A DNA stretch of 64,000 bases from assembly GCF_023656515.1 (NCBI RefSeq), contig NZ_JAMOFV010000006.1:1713243-1777242 (forward strand). The letters are read 5' to 3'. Below the pieces are notes generated by a model. It was not told where the DNA came from. It saw only the letters and a list, made by a program, of their open reading frames with translations, and did not search any database. A program made the translations under genes and the position numbers. Positions 52,824-61,012 of the stretch are shown here, piece by piece. This DNA is from Clostridium swellfunianum (GTDB lineage: Bacteria; Bacillota; Clostridia; Clostridiales; Clostridiaceae). How positions within the stretch are numbered: position 1 is the stretch's first letter; every line of letters starts with the position of its first letter.

Positions 52824-53405
52824 TTAATTTTTAGAATAAAACTCTAAAATCTTTGAGAATTTTAAAGTTACTGGAATATCATCATTAATAGGAAGCTTTT
52901 CAAGCTTTCCTGAAAAATTATCTTTATCCTTGCTTAAATAACTTAAGTTTACTTCTATATTTGTAAAGTTTTCACTGAACATTTCATTTTTTCTTGATTT
53001 CTCTCTAAGACTTAAGGTATCACCAGCATTAACTTTGTAGGAAGGAATATCAATTCTTTTCCCATTTACTAAAATGTGGCCGTGAACTACAAGCTGTCTT
53101 GCTTGTCTTAGAGTCGATGCAAAACCTAATCTGTAGGCTAGGTTGTCAAGTCTTCTTTCAAGGTTTTGGATTAAAACCTCTTCTGATTTTTGTTTTGAAT
53201 TTAGTGCTTCAAATACATATCTTCTAAACTGCTTTTCAAGCACACCGTAGTATGCCTTAAGCTTTTGCTTTTCTAGAAGCTGCTCCCCGTACTCAGAAAG
53301 CTTTTTATGCTGCTTAACACCTCTTTGTAATGCTTTTGGGTGATTAAACACATTAACTCCTAAATGTCTTGCTACTTTAAATCGTGGTCCTAAATATCTC
53401 GCCAT
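52824..53405 (-). CDS. rpsD: Cysteine-free 30S ribosomal protein S4
   Basis: The 193-residue protein is S4: [16 protein letters not shown] at the start, the rRNA-binding S4 domain [40 protein letters not shown] (about 85-125). S4 binds 16S rRNA early in 30S assembly and has translational regulation roles. It contains no cysteine and lacks the zinc-binding N-terminal motif of the C+ form. It stands alone, not in the alpha operon, which usually carries rpsD near rpoA; it is therefore probably a second copy. A perfect palindrome overlaps the promoter. Confidence 0.92.
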   Translation of the reverse strand: MARYLGPRFKVARHLGVNVFNHPKALQRGVKQHKKLSEYGEQLLEKQKLKAYYGVLEKQFRRYVFEALNSKQKSEEVLIQNLERRLDNLAYRLGFASTLRQARQLVVHGHILVNGKRIDIPSYKVNAGDTLSLREKSRKNEMFSENFTNIEVNLSYLSKDKDNFSGKLEKLPINDDIPVTLKFSKILEFYSKN

Positions 53406-53416
53406 TATTATCCTCC

Positions 53417-53435
53417 AATATAATTTAATTATATT
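53417..53435. promoter_or_regulatory. Palindrome at the rpsD promoter
   Basis: AATATAATT-t-AATTATATT is a perfect 9-1-9 palindrome that contains the minus-strand TATAAT (53433-53428); CGCCAA (TTGGCG on the minus strand, 53454-53449) stands 15 bases away as a weak -35. It may be an operator, or only chance in AT-rich DNA. Confidence 0.4.
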
Positions 53436-53514
53436 GCGGTTAATTTGACGCCAACAGCCTATAGCTATAATAGCACATTGAATTTAAAATGTAAATAAGA
53501 ATTGTTATCATTTG

Positions 53515-54246
53515 TTATATTTTTGTATTATAATTTCCTATAAGCTTATGAATTGTTCTAATAAGGGCATCTTTGGAGGTCTTCCAAGGTTCATCCTTAA
53601 AGCGGTAGTCAAATTTTGAAATAAACCACTCCAGTTCCTCTTGAAGACGAGCCATGTTTTTTTCCTGAAGCTCCAGTGTTACAGACTTAAATTCATTTCT
53701 CTGAGCTTCGTTTTTTACATGGATATCGCTTAAAGAAAGTACTTCATTAAAGTGCTTTAAGCACAGACCTCTAGAAGTCTTGTACAAATCCTTAAATTTA
53801 TCCTCCTTAACCCATAGCTGCAGCATAGTTTCAAGGTAGTTGTCCATACTGCTGTCAAGACGAGAGCATAGAAGGCACTCCTTTTGGAAACTTACGACTT
53901 CATTTTGTTTATCCTTTGAAAAAAAGCTCTTAAAGGATGATTTTTTAGCTTCTTGATTATTAGTTGCAGAAAGCTTCAAACCTTCACGTTTAGAGTATAG
54001 AATTCTGTTTGTCAAAACTGCCAAACCGCATTTATCCGGGAACCTATAAAGCTTCTCAAAGTGTTCGTGGCAAAAATCATAATCCTTAACAAGCTGAGGA
54101 TTTAATCTTACGTCCATAACCATTTCAGTAAATAGTGCACCTATAAAGTCATCATCGCTTTTTTTTTCTATGGAGCACAAGGGACACTCGCAGTTCTCAA
54201 TATTATAGGCATCCCAAATAGGTATTTCGTAGATTTTTTCTTTCAT
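53515..54246 (-). CDS. Cysteine-motif protein (probably DUF6062 family)
   Basis: The 243-residue protein has two CxxC clusters with linked His residues: ENCECPLCSIE near residue 20 followed by FCHEHFEKL (~60), and ECLLCSRLDSSM near 123 followed by RGLCLKHFNEV (~160). The repeat of CxxC...C-x-x-H suggests two metal-binding halves. The pattern is that of clostridial DUF6062 proteins of unknown function. The nitroreductase gene lies 20 bases upstream on the same strand, so the two are probably co-transcribed. Confidence 0.65.
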   Translation of the reverse strand: MKEKIYEIPIWDAYNIENCECPLCSIEKKSDDDFIGALFTEMVMDVRLNPQLVKDYDFCHEHFEKLYRFPDKCGLAVLTNRILYSKREGLKLSATNNQEAKKSSFKSFFSKDKQNEVVSFQKECLLCSRLDSSMDNYLETMLQLWVKEDKFKDLYKTSRGLCLKHFNEVLSLSDIHVKNEAQRNEFKSVTLELQEKNMARLQEELEWFISKFDYRFKDEPWKTSKDALIRTIHKLIGNYNTKI

Positions 54247-54266
54247 CTTATGTATCCTTTCAATGC

Positions 54267-55004
54267 TTATTTTTTCATAAAGCCTTTGCTTTGTAAAAAT
54301 TCTTTCATATGAGGTCTTAAAGGTTTTTCTGTATGCCTTGCCATCTGCTCAGTCCAAGTATCTTTTCTGATGCCATTTGTCCTTTCAGTGTAGTAACTGC
54401 TGATCTCCTCATCGTACTTTTTCACTAAATTAAGTTTTTCATCAAAGGAGTATTTGTTTTCAAAACATACTGCTTCTAGTGGAAGTCTTTCTTTCATATC
54501 AGGATTATCATCAGGATAACCAAGGCACATACCAAATACAGCATAAACGTTTTGAGGAAGCTCAAGTATTTTAGAAACCTCATAAGGATTATTTCTAAGG
54601 CCTCCAATATAAACTCCGCCAAGACCAAAGGACTCGGCAGCAATCATAGCATTTTGAGCAGCAAGTGCAGCATCAACAGTAGCAATTACAAATGCTTCAG
54701 TATATCCTTCTGCCATTTTAGTATGGTTCATCTCACATGCTGTTTCGTGCTTGTGTAAGTCAGCGCAAAAAACTAAAAATAATGGGCATTCTAAAATATA
54801 GCTCTGGTTTCCGCCAACCTGAAACAAAGCTTTTCTCTTCTCCATATCAGTAACTTTTATGATGCTGAAAGCCTGCATAAAACTTGAGGTTGAAGCCGAC
54901 TGAGCACATTTAATAATTTCATTAACTTTTTCTTTTTCAATTTCTTTGTTCAAATATTTTCTTATTGATTTATGTGATTTTAAAAGTTTTATAGTTTCGT
55001 TCAT
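54267..55004 (-). CDS. NfsA/FRP-type NADPH-dependent nitroreductase
   Basis: The 245-residue FMN-dependent oxidoreductase matches the NfsA/Frp group: SHKSIRKYLNKEI at residues 9-21 (FMN site), ASTSSFMQAFSII near 38, AALAAQNAMIAAESFGLGGVYIGGLRN near 115, and FGMCLGYPDDNPDMKERLPLEAV near 155. Such enzymes reduce flavins, quinones and nitro compounds with NADPH. ATG 55004 is preferred: GGAGTG is six bases upstream and overlaps the GTG at 55013. Co-transcribed with the CxxC protein downstream. Confidence 0.92.
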   Translation of the reverse strand: MNETIKLLKSHKSIRKYLNKEIEKEKVNEIIKCAQSASTSSFMQAFSIIKVTDMEKRKALFQVGGNQSYILECPLFLVFCADLHKHETACEMNHTKMAEGYTEAFVIATVDAALAAQNAMIAAESFGLGGVYIGGLRNNPYEVSKILELPQNVYAVFGMCLGYPDDNPDMKERLPLEAVCFENKYSFDEKLNLVKKYDEEISSYYTERTNGIRKDTWTEQMARHTEKPLRPHMKEFLQSKGFMKK

Positions 55005-55171
55005 AATTTTCACTCCTAGGTATTGCCAAATTTATTCATATAAACATTATAACCTATAAAGCTGCCTTTATGAAAATAAAGTTAAACAATTTTGGAAAGC
55101 TTTAAATAGTATTTTACCAACAGAAAAATGCAACAATAATAGTGAATACTTTTAGAAGGGATGTGTAATTT

Positions 55172-55558
55172 ATGAGTCAAAATAAAGAGGCACAAAAGGC
55201 TGCTCAGCAGCGTGAAAATGAGAGAAGAGTAGATCAACTAATAAACTTGGTAGAAAATAAGACAAGAACTGAAAGACACTTGGAACAGCACTCAGATATA
55301 GGAGACCCGGACAGATTGGATCATGCTCATGAAGTTCAGCACGATAGAGAAAATCAAATCGAAGATATAAAAAATGCAATAGTTTACGGCGACAATACAA
55401 AGAACGATACACAGGATCAGCTTCAAAGCTTGAAGAAGAATTACACTTTCTCCCAAGGCTATATAGATCACAATGCTGACCATATGGATCCTCAAGCTCT
55501 AGAAAATCTTCAAAAGAAACAAGATAACAGAAAAGAGCAAATGGATACATTAGAATAA
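55172..55558 (+). CDS. Hypothetical coiled-coil protein, hydrophilic
   Basis: The 128-residue protein is very rich in Gln, Asn, Asp, Glu and Lys, with heptad-like segments (for example RRVDQLINLVENKTRTERHLEQH) and a DPDRLDHAHEVQHDRENQ segment. It has no hydrophobic segment and is expected to be a helical, heat-stable protein. The composition would suit a spore or stress protein, but I know of no family. The ribosome binding site gaaggga is adequate. It is transcribed alone. Confidence 0.6.
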   Translation: MSQNKEAQKAAQQRENERRVDQLINLVENKTRTERHLEQHSDIGDPDRLDHAHEVQHDRENQIEDIKNAIVYGDNTKNDTQDQLQSLKKNYTFSQGYIDHNADHMDPQALENLQKKQDNRKEQMDTLE

Positions 55559-55584
55559 AATTTATGCTAAAATCACCAATGTAA

Positions 55585-55785
55585 TATATATAATATGTTT
55601 TCTGAGCTAATAGCTGTGCAGGAAGTTATAACTTCAGAAAAGCCACAAACCAAGTGTTTTCGTAAAATTAGCTTTGCATCAAGAAAACGAAAAACACCAA
55701 GGTTCGTGGCTTTTTTGCTAACAACCTCTAGGCATTTAATAAATGCTTAGGAAAATATATTCTATATATTTTGCTGCTTTTAAAC
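55585..55785. repeat. Palindromic intergenic repeat, family 1, copy 3
   Basis: AAAAGCCACAAACC (55635) and GGTTCGTGGCTTTTTT (55700) form the inner stem, with agctgtgcaggaagttat on the left and gctaacaacctctaggc...aaatgcttagg on the right, matching the 50624-50851 copy (in reverse orientation) over most of its length. The remaining 150 bases before the phosphofructokinase gene are AT-rich, without a visible gene. Confidence 0.72.
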
Positions 55786-55934
55786 TAATCAATTTTAATA
55801 TAGACTCTTTAATTTTACACATATAATATTGTGTTAATATTATCAGTATTGTAAAATATTAGCATAGGCTAAAAGGTTAGCATGAAAAAGCAGCTTAATA
55901 GTCATAAAAAATGTTAGCAATGGGGGCGACAGAT

Positions 55935-57158
55935 ATGAAACTGGAAGGAAAGGTTGTTGTAGCCCAAGGAGGCGGACCGACAGCAGTAATTAATCAATCC
56001 TTAGTTGGAGTAGTATTAGAATCAAGAAAATTTAATCAGGTAACCAAGGTTTATGGGGCAGTTAATGGGGTTGCAGGAATAATCAATGAAGATTTTTTTG
56101 ATTTAACACAGGAAACCACACATAATTTGGAGCAGGTAGCCATAACACCATCCTCAGCGCTTTTCTCAACCAGAGATAAGCCTGATGAAAAATACTGCAA
56201 AGAGATTTTTTCTGTGCTTAAGGCACATGATGTAAGATACTTTTTTTACATAGGAGGAAATGATTCTGCAGATACAGTTAGAATTGTTAACGAACAGGCT
56301 AAAAAATCAGACTATGAGTTTAGAGCCATACATATACCTAAAACCATTGATAATGATTTGCTTATAAATGATCATACTCCAGGCTATGGCTCTGCAGCAA
56401 GGTTTATTGCAAATGCGTTTATTGGGGCCAACCTAGACAACAGAGCTCTTCCAGGAGTTTATATAGGCGTTGTTATGGGAAGAGATGCGGGTTTTTTAAC
56501 AGCGGCCTCTTCAATAGCTCAAAAGTATCCTGATGACGGACCACACTTAATTTATTTACCAGAAAGACCTTTTGATATGGAAAAGTATTTAAGAGATGTT
56601 AAAGAGGTTTATGACAAATATGGCCGCTGCGTTATAGCTGTTTCAGAAGGGATAAAGGACGATAAGAGTGTGCCAATTATAACAAAGCTTGTTGACGAGG
56701 TAGAGAGGGATGCTCATGGAAATGTTCAGCTTTCAGGAACAGGCGCCTTGGGAGATCTGCTTGCTAATTATATTAAAAAACATCTAAACATAAAGAGAGT
56801 CCGCTCAGATACTTTTGGTTATCTTCAGCGTTCATTTATGGGATGTGTTTCAGATGTAGACCAGCATGAGGCTAGAGAAGTAGGAGAGAAGGCTGCACAG
56901 TTTGCCATTTGGCACAATATAGATGGTTCGATAACCATACATAGAACAGGCTATTATTCAGTAGACTATAAGATAACCCCGCTTAGCGAGGTTGCTGGCA
57001 AGACAAAACACATGCCGGATGAATTTATCAATGCTGCGTCGAATAATGTTACAGATGCCTTTAAATTTTACGTTAGACCTCTCTTAGGCTCAGGCTTAGA
57101 GTCAGCACATAGAATAAGAGCACCGAGGGTTTCTAAAATTTTAAACAAGGTTGAGTAA
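55935..57158 (+). CDS. pfp: Phosphofructokinase of the PPi-dependent type
   Basis: The 407-residue protein opens with MKLEGKVVVAQGGGPTAVIN and has FFYIGGNDSADT near residue 100 (equivalent to the GGDDS/GGDGS site), then HIPKTIDNDL near 135. A Lys in PKTIDND, instead of Gly in PGTIDND, marks pyrophosphate-dependent enzymes; the Asn in GGNDS is less usual (PPi enzymes have Asp). It phosphorylates fructose 6-phosphate, reversibly, in glycolysis. ATG 55935 is chosen, ahead of it ggggggc; an earlier ATG at 55911 overlaps that site. Confidence 0.85.
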   Translation: MKLEGKVVVAQGGGPTAVINQSLVGVVLESRKFNQVTKVYGAVNGVAGIINEDFFDLTQETTHNLEQVAITPSSALFSTRDKPDEKYCKEIFSVLKAHDVRYFFYIGGNDSADTVRIVNEQAKKSDYEFRAIHIPKTIDNDLLINDHTPGYGSAARFIANAFIGANLDNRALPGVYIGVVMGRDAGFLTAASSIAQKYPDDGPHLIYLPERPFDMEKYLRDVKEVYDKYGRCVIAVSEGIKDDKSVPIITKLVDEVERDAHGNVQLSGTGALGDLLANYIKKHLNIKRVRSDTFGYLQRSFMGCVSDVDQHEAREVGEKAAQFAIWHNIDGSITIHRTGYYSVDYKITPLSEVAGKTKHMPDEFINAASNNVTDAFKFYVRPLLGSGLESAHRIRAPRVSKILNKVE

Positions 57159-57174
57159 ATAATTTTACCAATTT

Positions 57175-57262
57175 TCCTCACAGGGTAAAAAGTTAACAAG
57201 TTATCTTTATAAAAATAAAAAAAGTTAACTTGTTAACTTTTTTTATTGCGAGAGAAATAGGT
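57175..57262. repeat. Palindromic intergenic repeat, family 2, copy 2
   Basis: AAAAAGTTAACAAGTTA.CTTTAT is mirrored by AAAAAAGTTAACTTGTTAACTTTTTT and followed by attgcgagagaaatagg. It shares both stem and flank with 2175-2265. It can act as a terminator for pfp because the right arm ends in a T-run. The rest of the gap up to 57425 shows no gene. Confidence 0.7.
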
Positions 57263-57425
57263 ACAAATTACTGAAAGAAGGTCTGTCATTACAGAGAGAA
57301 CTGTTCTAGGTTAGACAGCAGCAGTTAAACAATCAATAGCAAATTACAAAGGTCTGCTGAAATTTTTTTAGCAGATTTTTTTCTGTGATATAATTAATTG
57401 TAATTAGAATTTAGGGGGGCTGCAA

Positions 57426-58292
57426 TTGAAAAAAATAAATCCAAAGTTGATTGTTATAATTGGAGTTGTATTTGTCTCGTTTTCTTCTGTGCTTATAAAG
57501 GCTTCATCAGCACCTGCACTTATTATTTCTACTTATAGGCTTGCTTTTACAGTGCTTATGATTGCACCTGCAACTATGATGAAGCACAGAGAGGAGCTTA
57601 AAAATATTGATAGAAAGAGCCTTCTATTATGTGCATTGAGCGGAATGTTTCTGGCTCTGCATTTTGCAACCTGGATTACTTCCATTAAATACACTTCTAT
57701 TGCAAGCTCTGCTGTGCTTGTTAACACACATCCAATTTTTATTGTGGTGCTTGCTTATTTTATATTCAAGGACAAGGTTAATAAAAGAGCGCTGTTTAGC
57801 ATTTCTCTTACTTTGATAGGTGGAATCATAATATCCTCAGGAGATAGCGGCCTTGGAAGCAATGTGTTTTTAGGAGACATGCTTGCAGTAGCAGGGGCAG
57901 CTTTTGTATCTTTTTACATGATTATAGGAAGGATAATGAGGAAAAGATTGAGCGTTACTGCCTACACCTTTATTGTTTACTTAAGCTGCACTATAACTTT
58001 GCTGCTACTAGACATTATAACAAGAACTCCTTTGTATCCTTATGCCTTAAAGGATTTTGCAATATTTTTAGGTCTGGCACTTTTCTGTACAATACTTGGA
58101 CACAGTATTTTCAGCTGGGCATTAGAACATATAAAGCCGACCTTTTTATCTGTAGCCATTTTAGGCGAGCCTGTGTTTGCAACTGTTTGGGCTGCATTGA
58201 TATTTTCCGAGTTCCCTACTTATTACAATTTAATAGGAAGCACAATAATCATAATAGGCATATACTTGTTTAGCAAGGCAGAGGGAAAATGA
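57426..58292 (+). CDS. EamA family transporter (DMT superfamily)
   Basis: The 288-residue protein has ten predicted membrane helices in two EamA repeats. The sequence KINPKLIVIIGVVFVSFSSVLIKASSAPALIIS and SSAVLVNTHPIFIVVLAYFIFKDKVNKR near residue 95 are typical of RhaT/YdcZ-like metabolite exporters. The TTG start has gggggc six bases upstream. Not closely similar to the EamA gene at 47280. Substrate unknown. Confidence 0.87.
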   Translation: MKKINPKLIVIIGVVFVSFSSVLIKASSAPALIISTYRLAFTVLMIAPATMMKHREELKNIDRKSLLLCALSGMFLALHFATWITSIKYTSIASSAVLVNTHPIFIVVLAYFIFKDKVNKRALFSISLTLIGGIIISSGDSGLGSNVFLGDMLAVAGAAFVSFYMIIGRIMRKRLSVTAYTFIVYLSCTITLLLLDIITRTPLYPYALKDFAIFLGLALFCTILGHSIFSWALEHIKPTFLSVAILGEPVFATVWAALIFSEFPTYYNLIGSTIIIIGIYLFSKAEGK

Positions 58293-58325
58293 AAAATAAT
58301 ATAATAGTGAAATAAACTTATAACA

Positions 58326-58384
58326 TAAAAACATGCAGAAAGAGCTTTTAATTCTAGCTTAACTCTCATACTGCATGTTTTTAT
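58326..58384. terminator. Bidirectional terminator with long hairpin
   Basis: AAAAACATGCAG and CTGCATGTTTTT form a perfect outer stem around a 34-base loop with a second short stem inside, between the EamA gene and the convergent sigY-like operon. Confidence 0.78.
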
Positions 58385-58420
58385 GCTTTTTCGTGTATTT
58401 AAATAGTATAACTCTATGTC

Positions 58421-59176
58421 TTAAATGACTTCTATTTTGCTCATTCTGAAAATGGTTAGAGCTATAAAAATTATAGATAACATGGTAACAAACACAATAG
58501 TAAAAGTACTGTTTTCAAAGGTAAATCCGTTTGCAAGACTTACAAGCTTATAAGGAATAAATTTGCCTATATTTTTTAGTCCAGCTAAAGCAGAAGTAGC
58601 CAGGCTTACAGCAAGAGTAAGTATGCCTCCTACAAGGCCTCTTTTAAATAGGGAGCTTAAAAGCATTGCAAGAGAGGCGTTAAATATAAAATAAACGGAC
58701 ACCAAAGTTATTGAGGGCAGCAGGCTTGCTATTTCCAAGGGATCCTTTGAAAACAATATTGTTACATAATAATAGTTTACTAAAAAGCCTATGGCGGTGA
58801 AGACACAAACAGCTAAGATGTAGTTGAAAAACTTTGCTAATACCGCGCTTGCCGGTCTTGCACCTTTTGAGTAGGGAAATACAAGCTTTTGATTGTATAT
58901 TTCATCGCTTAATGTTCCGCAGAAAATAAAAATTATAAACAGAAGACCAATTTGATTCAAATCTTTTATATAGCCTTGAACTGCTGTTTTTTGAGTTGTT
59001 ACAAAAAGAGCACTAATATCTGCAGGAAGCTGACTCTTGAGAATATCCGGCAAAAGCTTCAGCATGATTGGGTCAAGGAGAGCAAAGAGCAGAATTCCTG
59101 CCGCAAGCATCAAATATTTGTACTGCCTAACAGATTCAATAAATTCTTTTTTAAAGTACGCTTTAAAGGTCCACAT
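58421..59176 (-). CDS. yxlG: ABC transporter permease (YxlG-like)
   Basis: The 251-residue protein has six hydrophobic segments and begins MWTFKAYFKKEFIESVRQYKYL, as in ABC-2 permeases of the YxlG type. It overlaps the ATPase gene by 14 bases, so the two are translationally coupled. In Bacillus subtilis YxlF-YxlG is the export system at the end of the sigY operon; the order and sizes here are the same. The last gene before a bidirectional terminator. Confidence 0.85.
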   Translation of the reverse strand: MWTFKAYFKKEFIESVRQYKYLMLAAGILLFALLDPIMLKLLPDILKSQLPADISALFVTTQKTAVQGYIKDLNQIGLLFIIFIFCGTLSDEIYNQKLVFPYSKGARPASAVLAKFFNYILAVCVFTAIGFLVNYYYVTILFSKDPLEIASLLPSITLVSVYFIFNASLAMLLSSLFKRGLVGGILTLAVSLATSALAGLKNIGKFIPYKLVSLANGFTFENSTFTIVFVTMLSIIFIALTIFRMSKIEVI

Positions 59177-60089
59177 TTTTATTCACCAGCCTTAAGAATA
59201 TATCTTCCAAATTGCTTTTTCTTAGATTAAAGGAAACTATATGATTTTGTTCTGCAGCAAGAGTTTTTAATAATTCCTGTTTTGCTATGCTTAAGTCACT
59301 TACATATATAGAGGCCTGATTTTTAACTATGCTTACATTCTGTACCCAGGATAATGGGAGCAGCTTTTTCTTAATTCCTGAGCATTCCTCTTCAAACTCC
59401 ACATCATAAATAGGCTGTATATATTTGTTTCTAAGCTCTTCTAGATTCTCAGAAATAACAATTTTTCCTTCGTGAAGAATACTGACTTCATCGCAAACTC
59501 TTTCAACGTCGTTTAAAATGTGGGTTGAAAGAAATACAGTAGTTCCGTCAGATTTAAGCTTTTCAATAAGCTCTAAAACTTCCATTCTGCCTTCTGGGTC
59601 TAAAGCAGAGGTAGGCTCATCTAAAATTAATATTTCAGGATGATTAAACATGGCAACAGCCATGCCAAAACGCTGCTTCATACCCCCTGAGTAGCCTCCA
59701 ACTTTTCTTTTAGAAGCATCAGTAAGCTTTACTATTTCCAAAATTTCCTTACTTCTTTCTTTAATTTCCTTTGGAGACATTTTATTTACTTGTCCTATAA
59801 AATTTAAATACTCAAGTGCGGTCATATAGCCATAAAAAACAGGATGCTGTGGAAGGTATCCAACAGTTTCTAAAAGTTTTCTTTTATCTTCCTTAAGGGG
59901 TTTTCCTTTTAGATATATCTCGCCATTGTTGTAGCCTATAAGACCGGTTAAAATATTCATGGTTGTGCTTTTTCCTGCTCCATTTTGTCCAAGGAAGCCA
60001 TATATCATACCTTTTTTAATTTCAAAAGATATACCCTTTAAAACTTCATGGCTTCCGTATTTTTTAGTTAAATTAACAGCCTTAAGCAT
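59163..60089 (-). CDS. yxlF: ABC transporter ATP-binding protein (YxlF-like)
   Basis: The 308-residue ATPase has Walker A GQNGAGKST near residue 37, signature YSGGMKQRFGMAVA near 136, Walker B ILILDEPTSAL and switch His in STHILNDV near 190. The C-terminal 90 residues form the regulatory domain of the YxlF/CcmA type. It overlaps yxlG, and its start lies at the stop of the PLDc_N gene: ATG 60089 is preferred, GTG 60098 is possible and would overlap. A sigY-operon component. Confidence 0.9.
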   Translation of the reverse strand: MLKAVNLTKKYGSHEVLKGISFEIKKGMIYGFLGQNGAGKSTTMNILTGLIGYNNGEIYLKGKPLKEDKRKLLETVGYLPQHPVFYGYMTALEYLNFIGQVNKMSPKEIKERSKEILEIVKLTDASKRKVGGYSGGMKQRFGMAVAMFNHPEILILDEPTSALDPEGRMEVLELIEKLKSDGTTVFLSTHILNDVERVCDEVSILHEGKIVISENLEELRNKYIQPIYDVEFEEECSGIKKKLLPLSWVQNVSIVKNQASIYVSDLSIAKQELLKTLAAEQNHIVSFNLRKSNLEDIFLRLVNKNVDL

Positions 60090-60090
60090 A

Positions 60091-60297
60091 TTAGTCACGC
60101 TCTCTTCCCATAAATAGATAAATTATTGCTCCAAAGAAATTGATAAAAACTATAATGAGTGCCCAAGCCCACTTAGGAAGGTATTTTACCTGGTCTTTTA
60201 CAAGCCTGTACAAGCAAAAGACTATAAGTCCTAATTGAAGCATAAGAAATGGTAGTAATAATTTTATTATTTCTGCTGTAGTCATATCTGCAAACAT
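60091..60297 (-). CDS. yxlE: PLDc_N domain membrane protein (YxlE-like)
   Basis: The 68-residue protein has two membrane helices with the PLDc_N motif (PF13396): LVKDQVKYLPKWAWALIIVFINFFGAIIYLFMGRE. In B. subtilis YxlE together with YxlD forms the anti-sigma-Y function. Here it lies at the same position, between yxlD and yxlF, but is preceded by its own ECF-type promoter and a terminator that separates it from yxlD. Ribosome binding site aaaggagag. Confidence 0.85.
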   Translation of the reverse strand: MFADMTTAEIIKLLLPFLMLQLGLIVFCLYRLVKDQVKYLPKWAWALIIVFINFFGAIIYLFMGRERD

Positions 60298-60332
60298 GTA
60301 TAATCTCTCCTTTATTTTGTTTTATATAACTT

Positions 60333-60358
60333 TAACGGATGACTTAGCAAAAAGTTCA
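60333..60358 (-). promoter_or_regulatory. Internal ECF-type promoter upstream of yxlE
   Basis: On the minus strand TGAAC (60358-60354), 16 bases, CGTTA (60337-60333). It matches the sigY promoter at 61562-61587 in sequence and spacing, including the AATGAACTTTTT context. Both fit the general ECF pattern (AAC ... CGT). Confidence 0.8.
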
Positions 60359-60377
60359 TTAAGCTTAATAAAAAAAT

Positions 60378-60421
60378 TAAAAATCCTCTGCAAGCTTTAA
60401 GCTACAGAGGATTTTTATTCT
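60378..60421 (-). terminator. Terminator between yxlD and yxlE
   Basis: Minus strand: AAAATCCTCTG and CAGAGGATTTTT pair perfectly around a loop with an inner AGCTTAAAGCT stem, followed by attttt. It overlaps the end of yxlD, so transcription of the two halves can be set separately. Confidence 0.8.
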
Positions 60422-60626
60422 TATCCTTTTTACTTTTGTCCATTATAATTCTTGTTACAACAAGATAAACAATTAGGGACTGAGGGGCATTTATAAGTCC
60501 GAAAAGTCCCCAAAGCCAGTAATGCTTTTCTTTTCTCTTTCTTGCATCTAAAAATATCCAGCTTGCTTGCGTAATAACAATAGGAACAGCAATGGCAAGA
60601 GCAAGCAGCAAATCACGCTTTATCAT
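60402..60626 (-). CDS. yxlD: YxlD-like small membrane protein
   Basis: The 74-residue protein has two hydrophobic segments, ALAIAVPIVITQASWIF and GLFGLINAPQSLIVYLVV, with FLDARKRKEKHYWLWGLFG between them. It lies directly after the yxlC-like gene with an ATGA overlap. In B. subtilis, YxlD has an anti-sigma-Y role with YxlE. The size, topology and position agree; sequence similarity is short, so the assignment rests on synteny too. Confidence 0.75.
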   Translation of the reverse strand: MIKRDLLLALAIAVPIVITQASWIFLDARKRKEKHYWLWGLFGLINAPQSLIVYLVVTRIIMDKSKKDKNKNPL

Positions 60627-61012
60627 TGTGCTTCCCTCCTTGATGCTTTAGCAATAGGTATAATTACAAAGGGCATTAAAAGTGAAACTGCCCCATAAAT
60701 GTATAAATATATTGCAGGGTTAGTGTTAATTGCAATTATAAGCAGGGATAAAATTATTAGTAAGCAAGCCGATATGAAACCGACTAATTCAAATTTTACT
60801 TTTCTTTTATCTCTAATTTCTTGACCCTTTGCCACAATCTCAAGAATATTCACTTCTAGTGGAAAATCAAAGTCTTCTAACAGATTCATTTTTGACAAAC
60901 TGTCTTCAATTTTTGTTTTATAGGCGTCGTTAATAGGAATTTGAAACTTTAAATCCTCATTATAGTATTCCTCAATAATTTTATCTTGGAAACCATCTTT
61001 TTCGTTCATCAT
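60623..61012 (-). CDS. yxlC: YxlC-like membrane protein
   Basis: The 129-residue protein has a hydrophilic N-terminal half (EEYYNEDLKFQIPINDAYKTKIEDSL) and two membrane segments, FELVGFISACLLIILSLLIIAI and AIYLYIYGAVSLLMPFVIIPIA. It overlaps the sigma gene by four bases (ATGA) and the next gene likewise, so the three are translationally coupled. The position right after the sigma factor and the two-helix layout correspond to YxlC. Confidence 0.75.
   Translation of the reverse strand: MMNEKDGFQDKIIEEYYNEDLKFQIPINDAYKTKIEDSLSKMNLLEDFDFPLEVNILEIVAKGQEIRDKRKVKFELVGFISACLLIILSLLIIAINTNPAIYLYIYGAVSLLMPFVIIPIAKASRREAQ

Noticed and set aside
55170-55550. 126-codon minus-strand ORF opposite the hydrophilic coiled-coil gene
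   Set aside because: The plus-strand frame has a ribosome binding site and sensible composition; the minus-strand product is a shadow.
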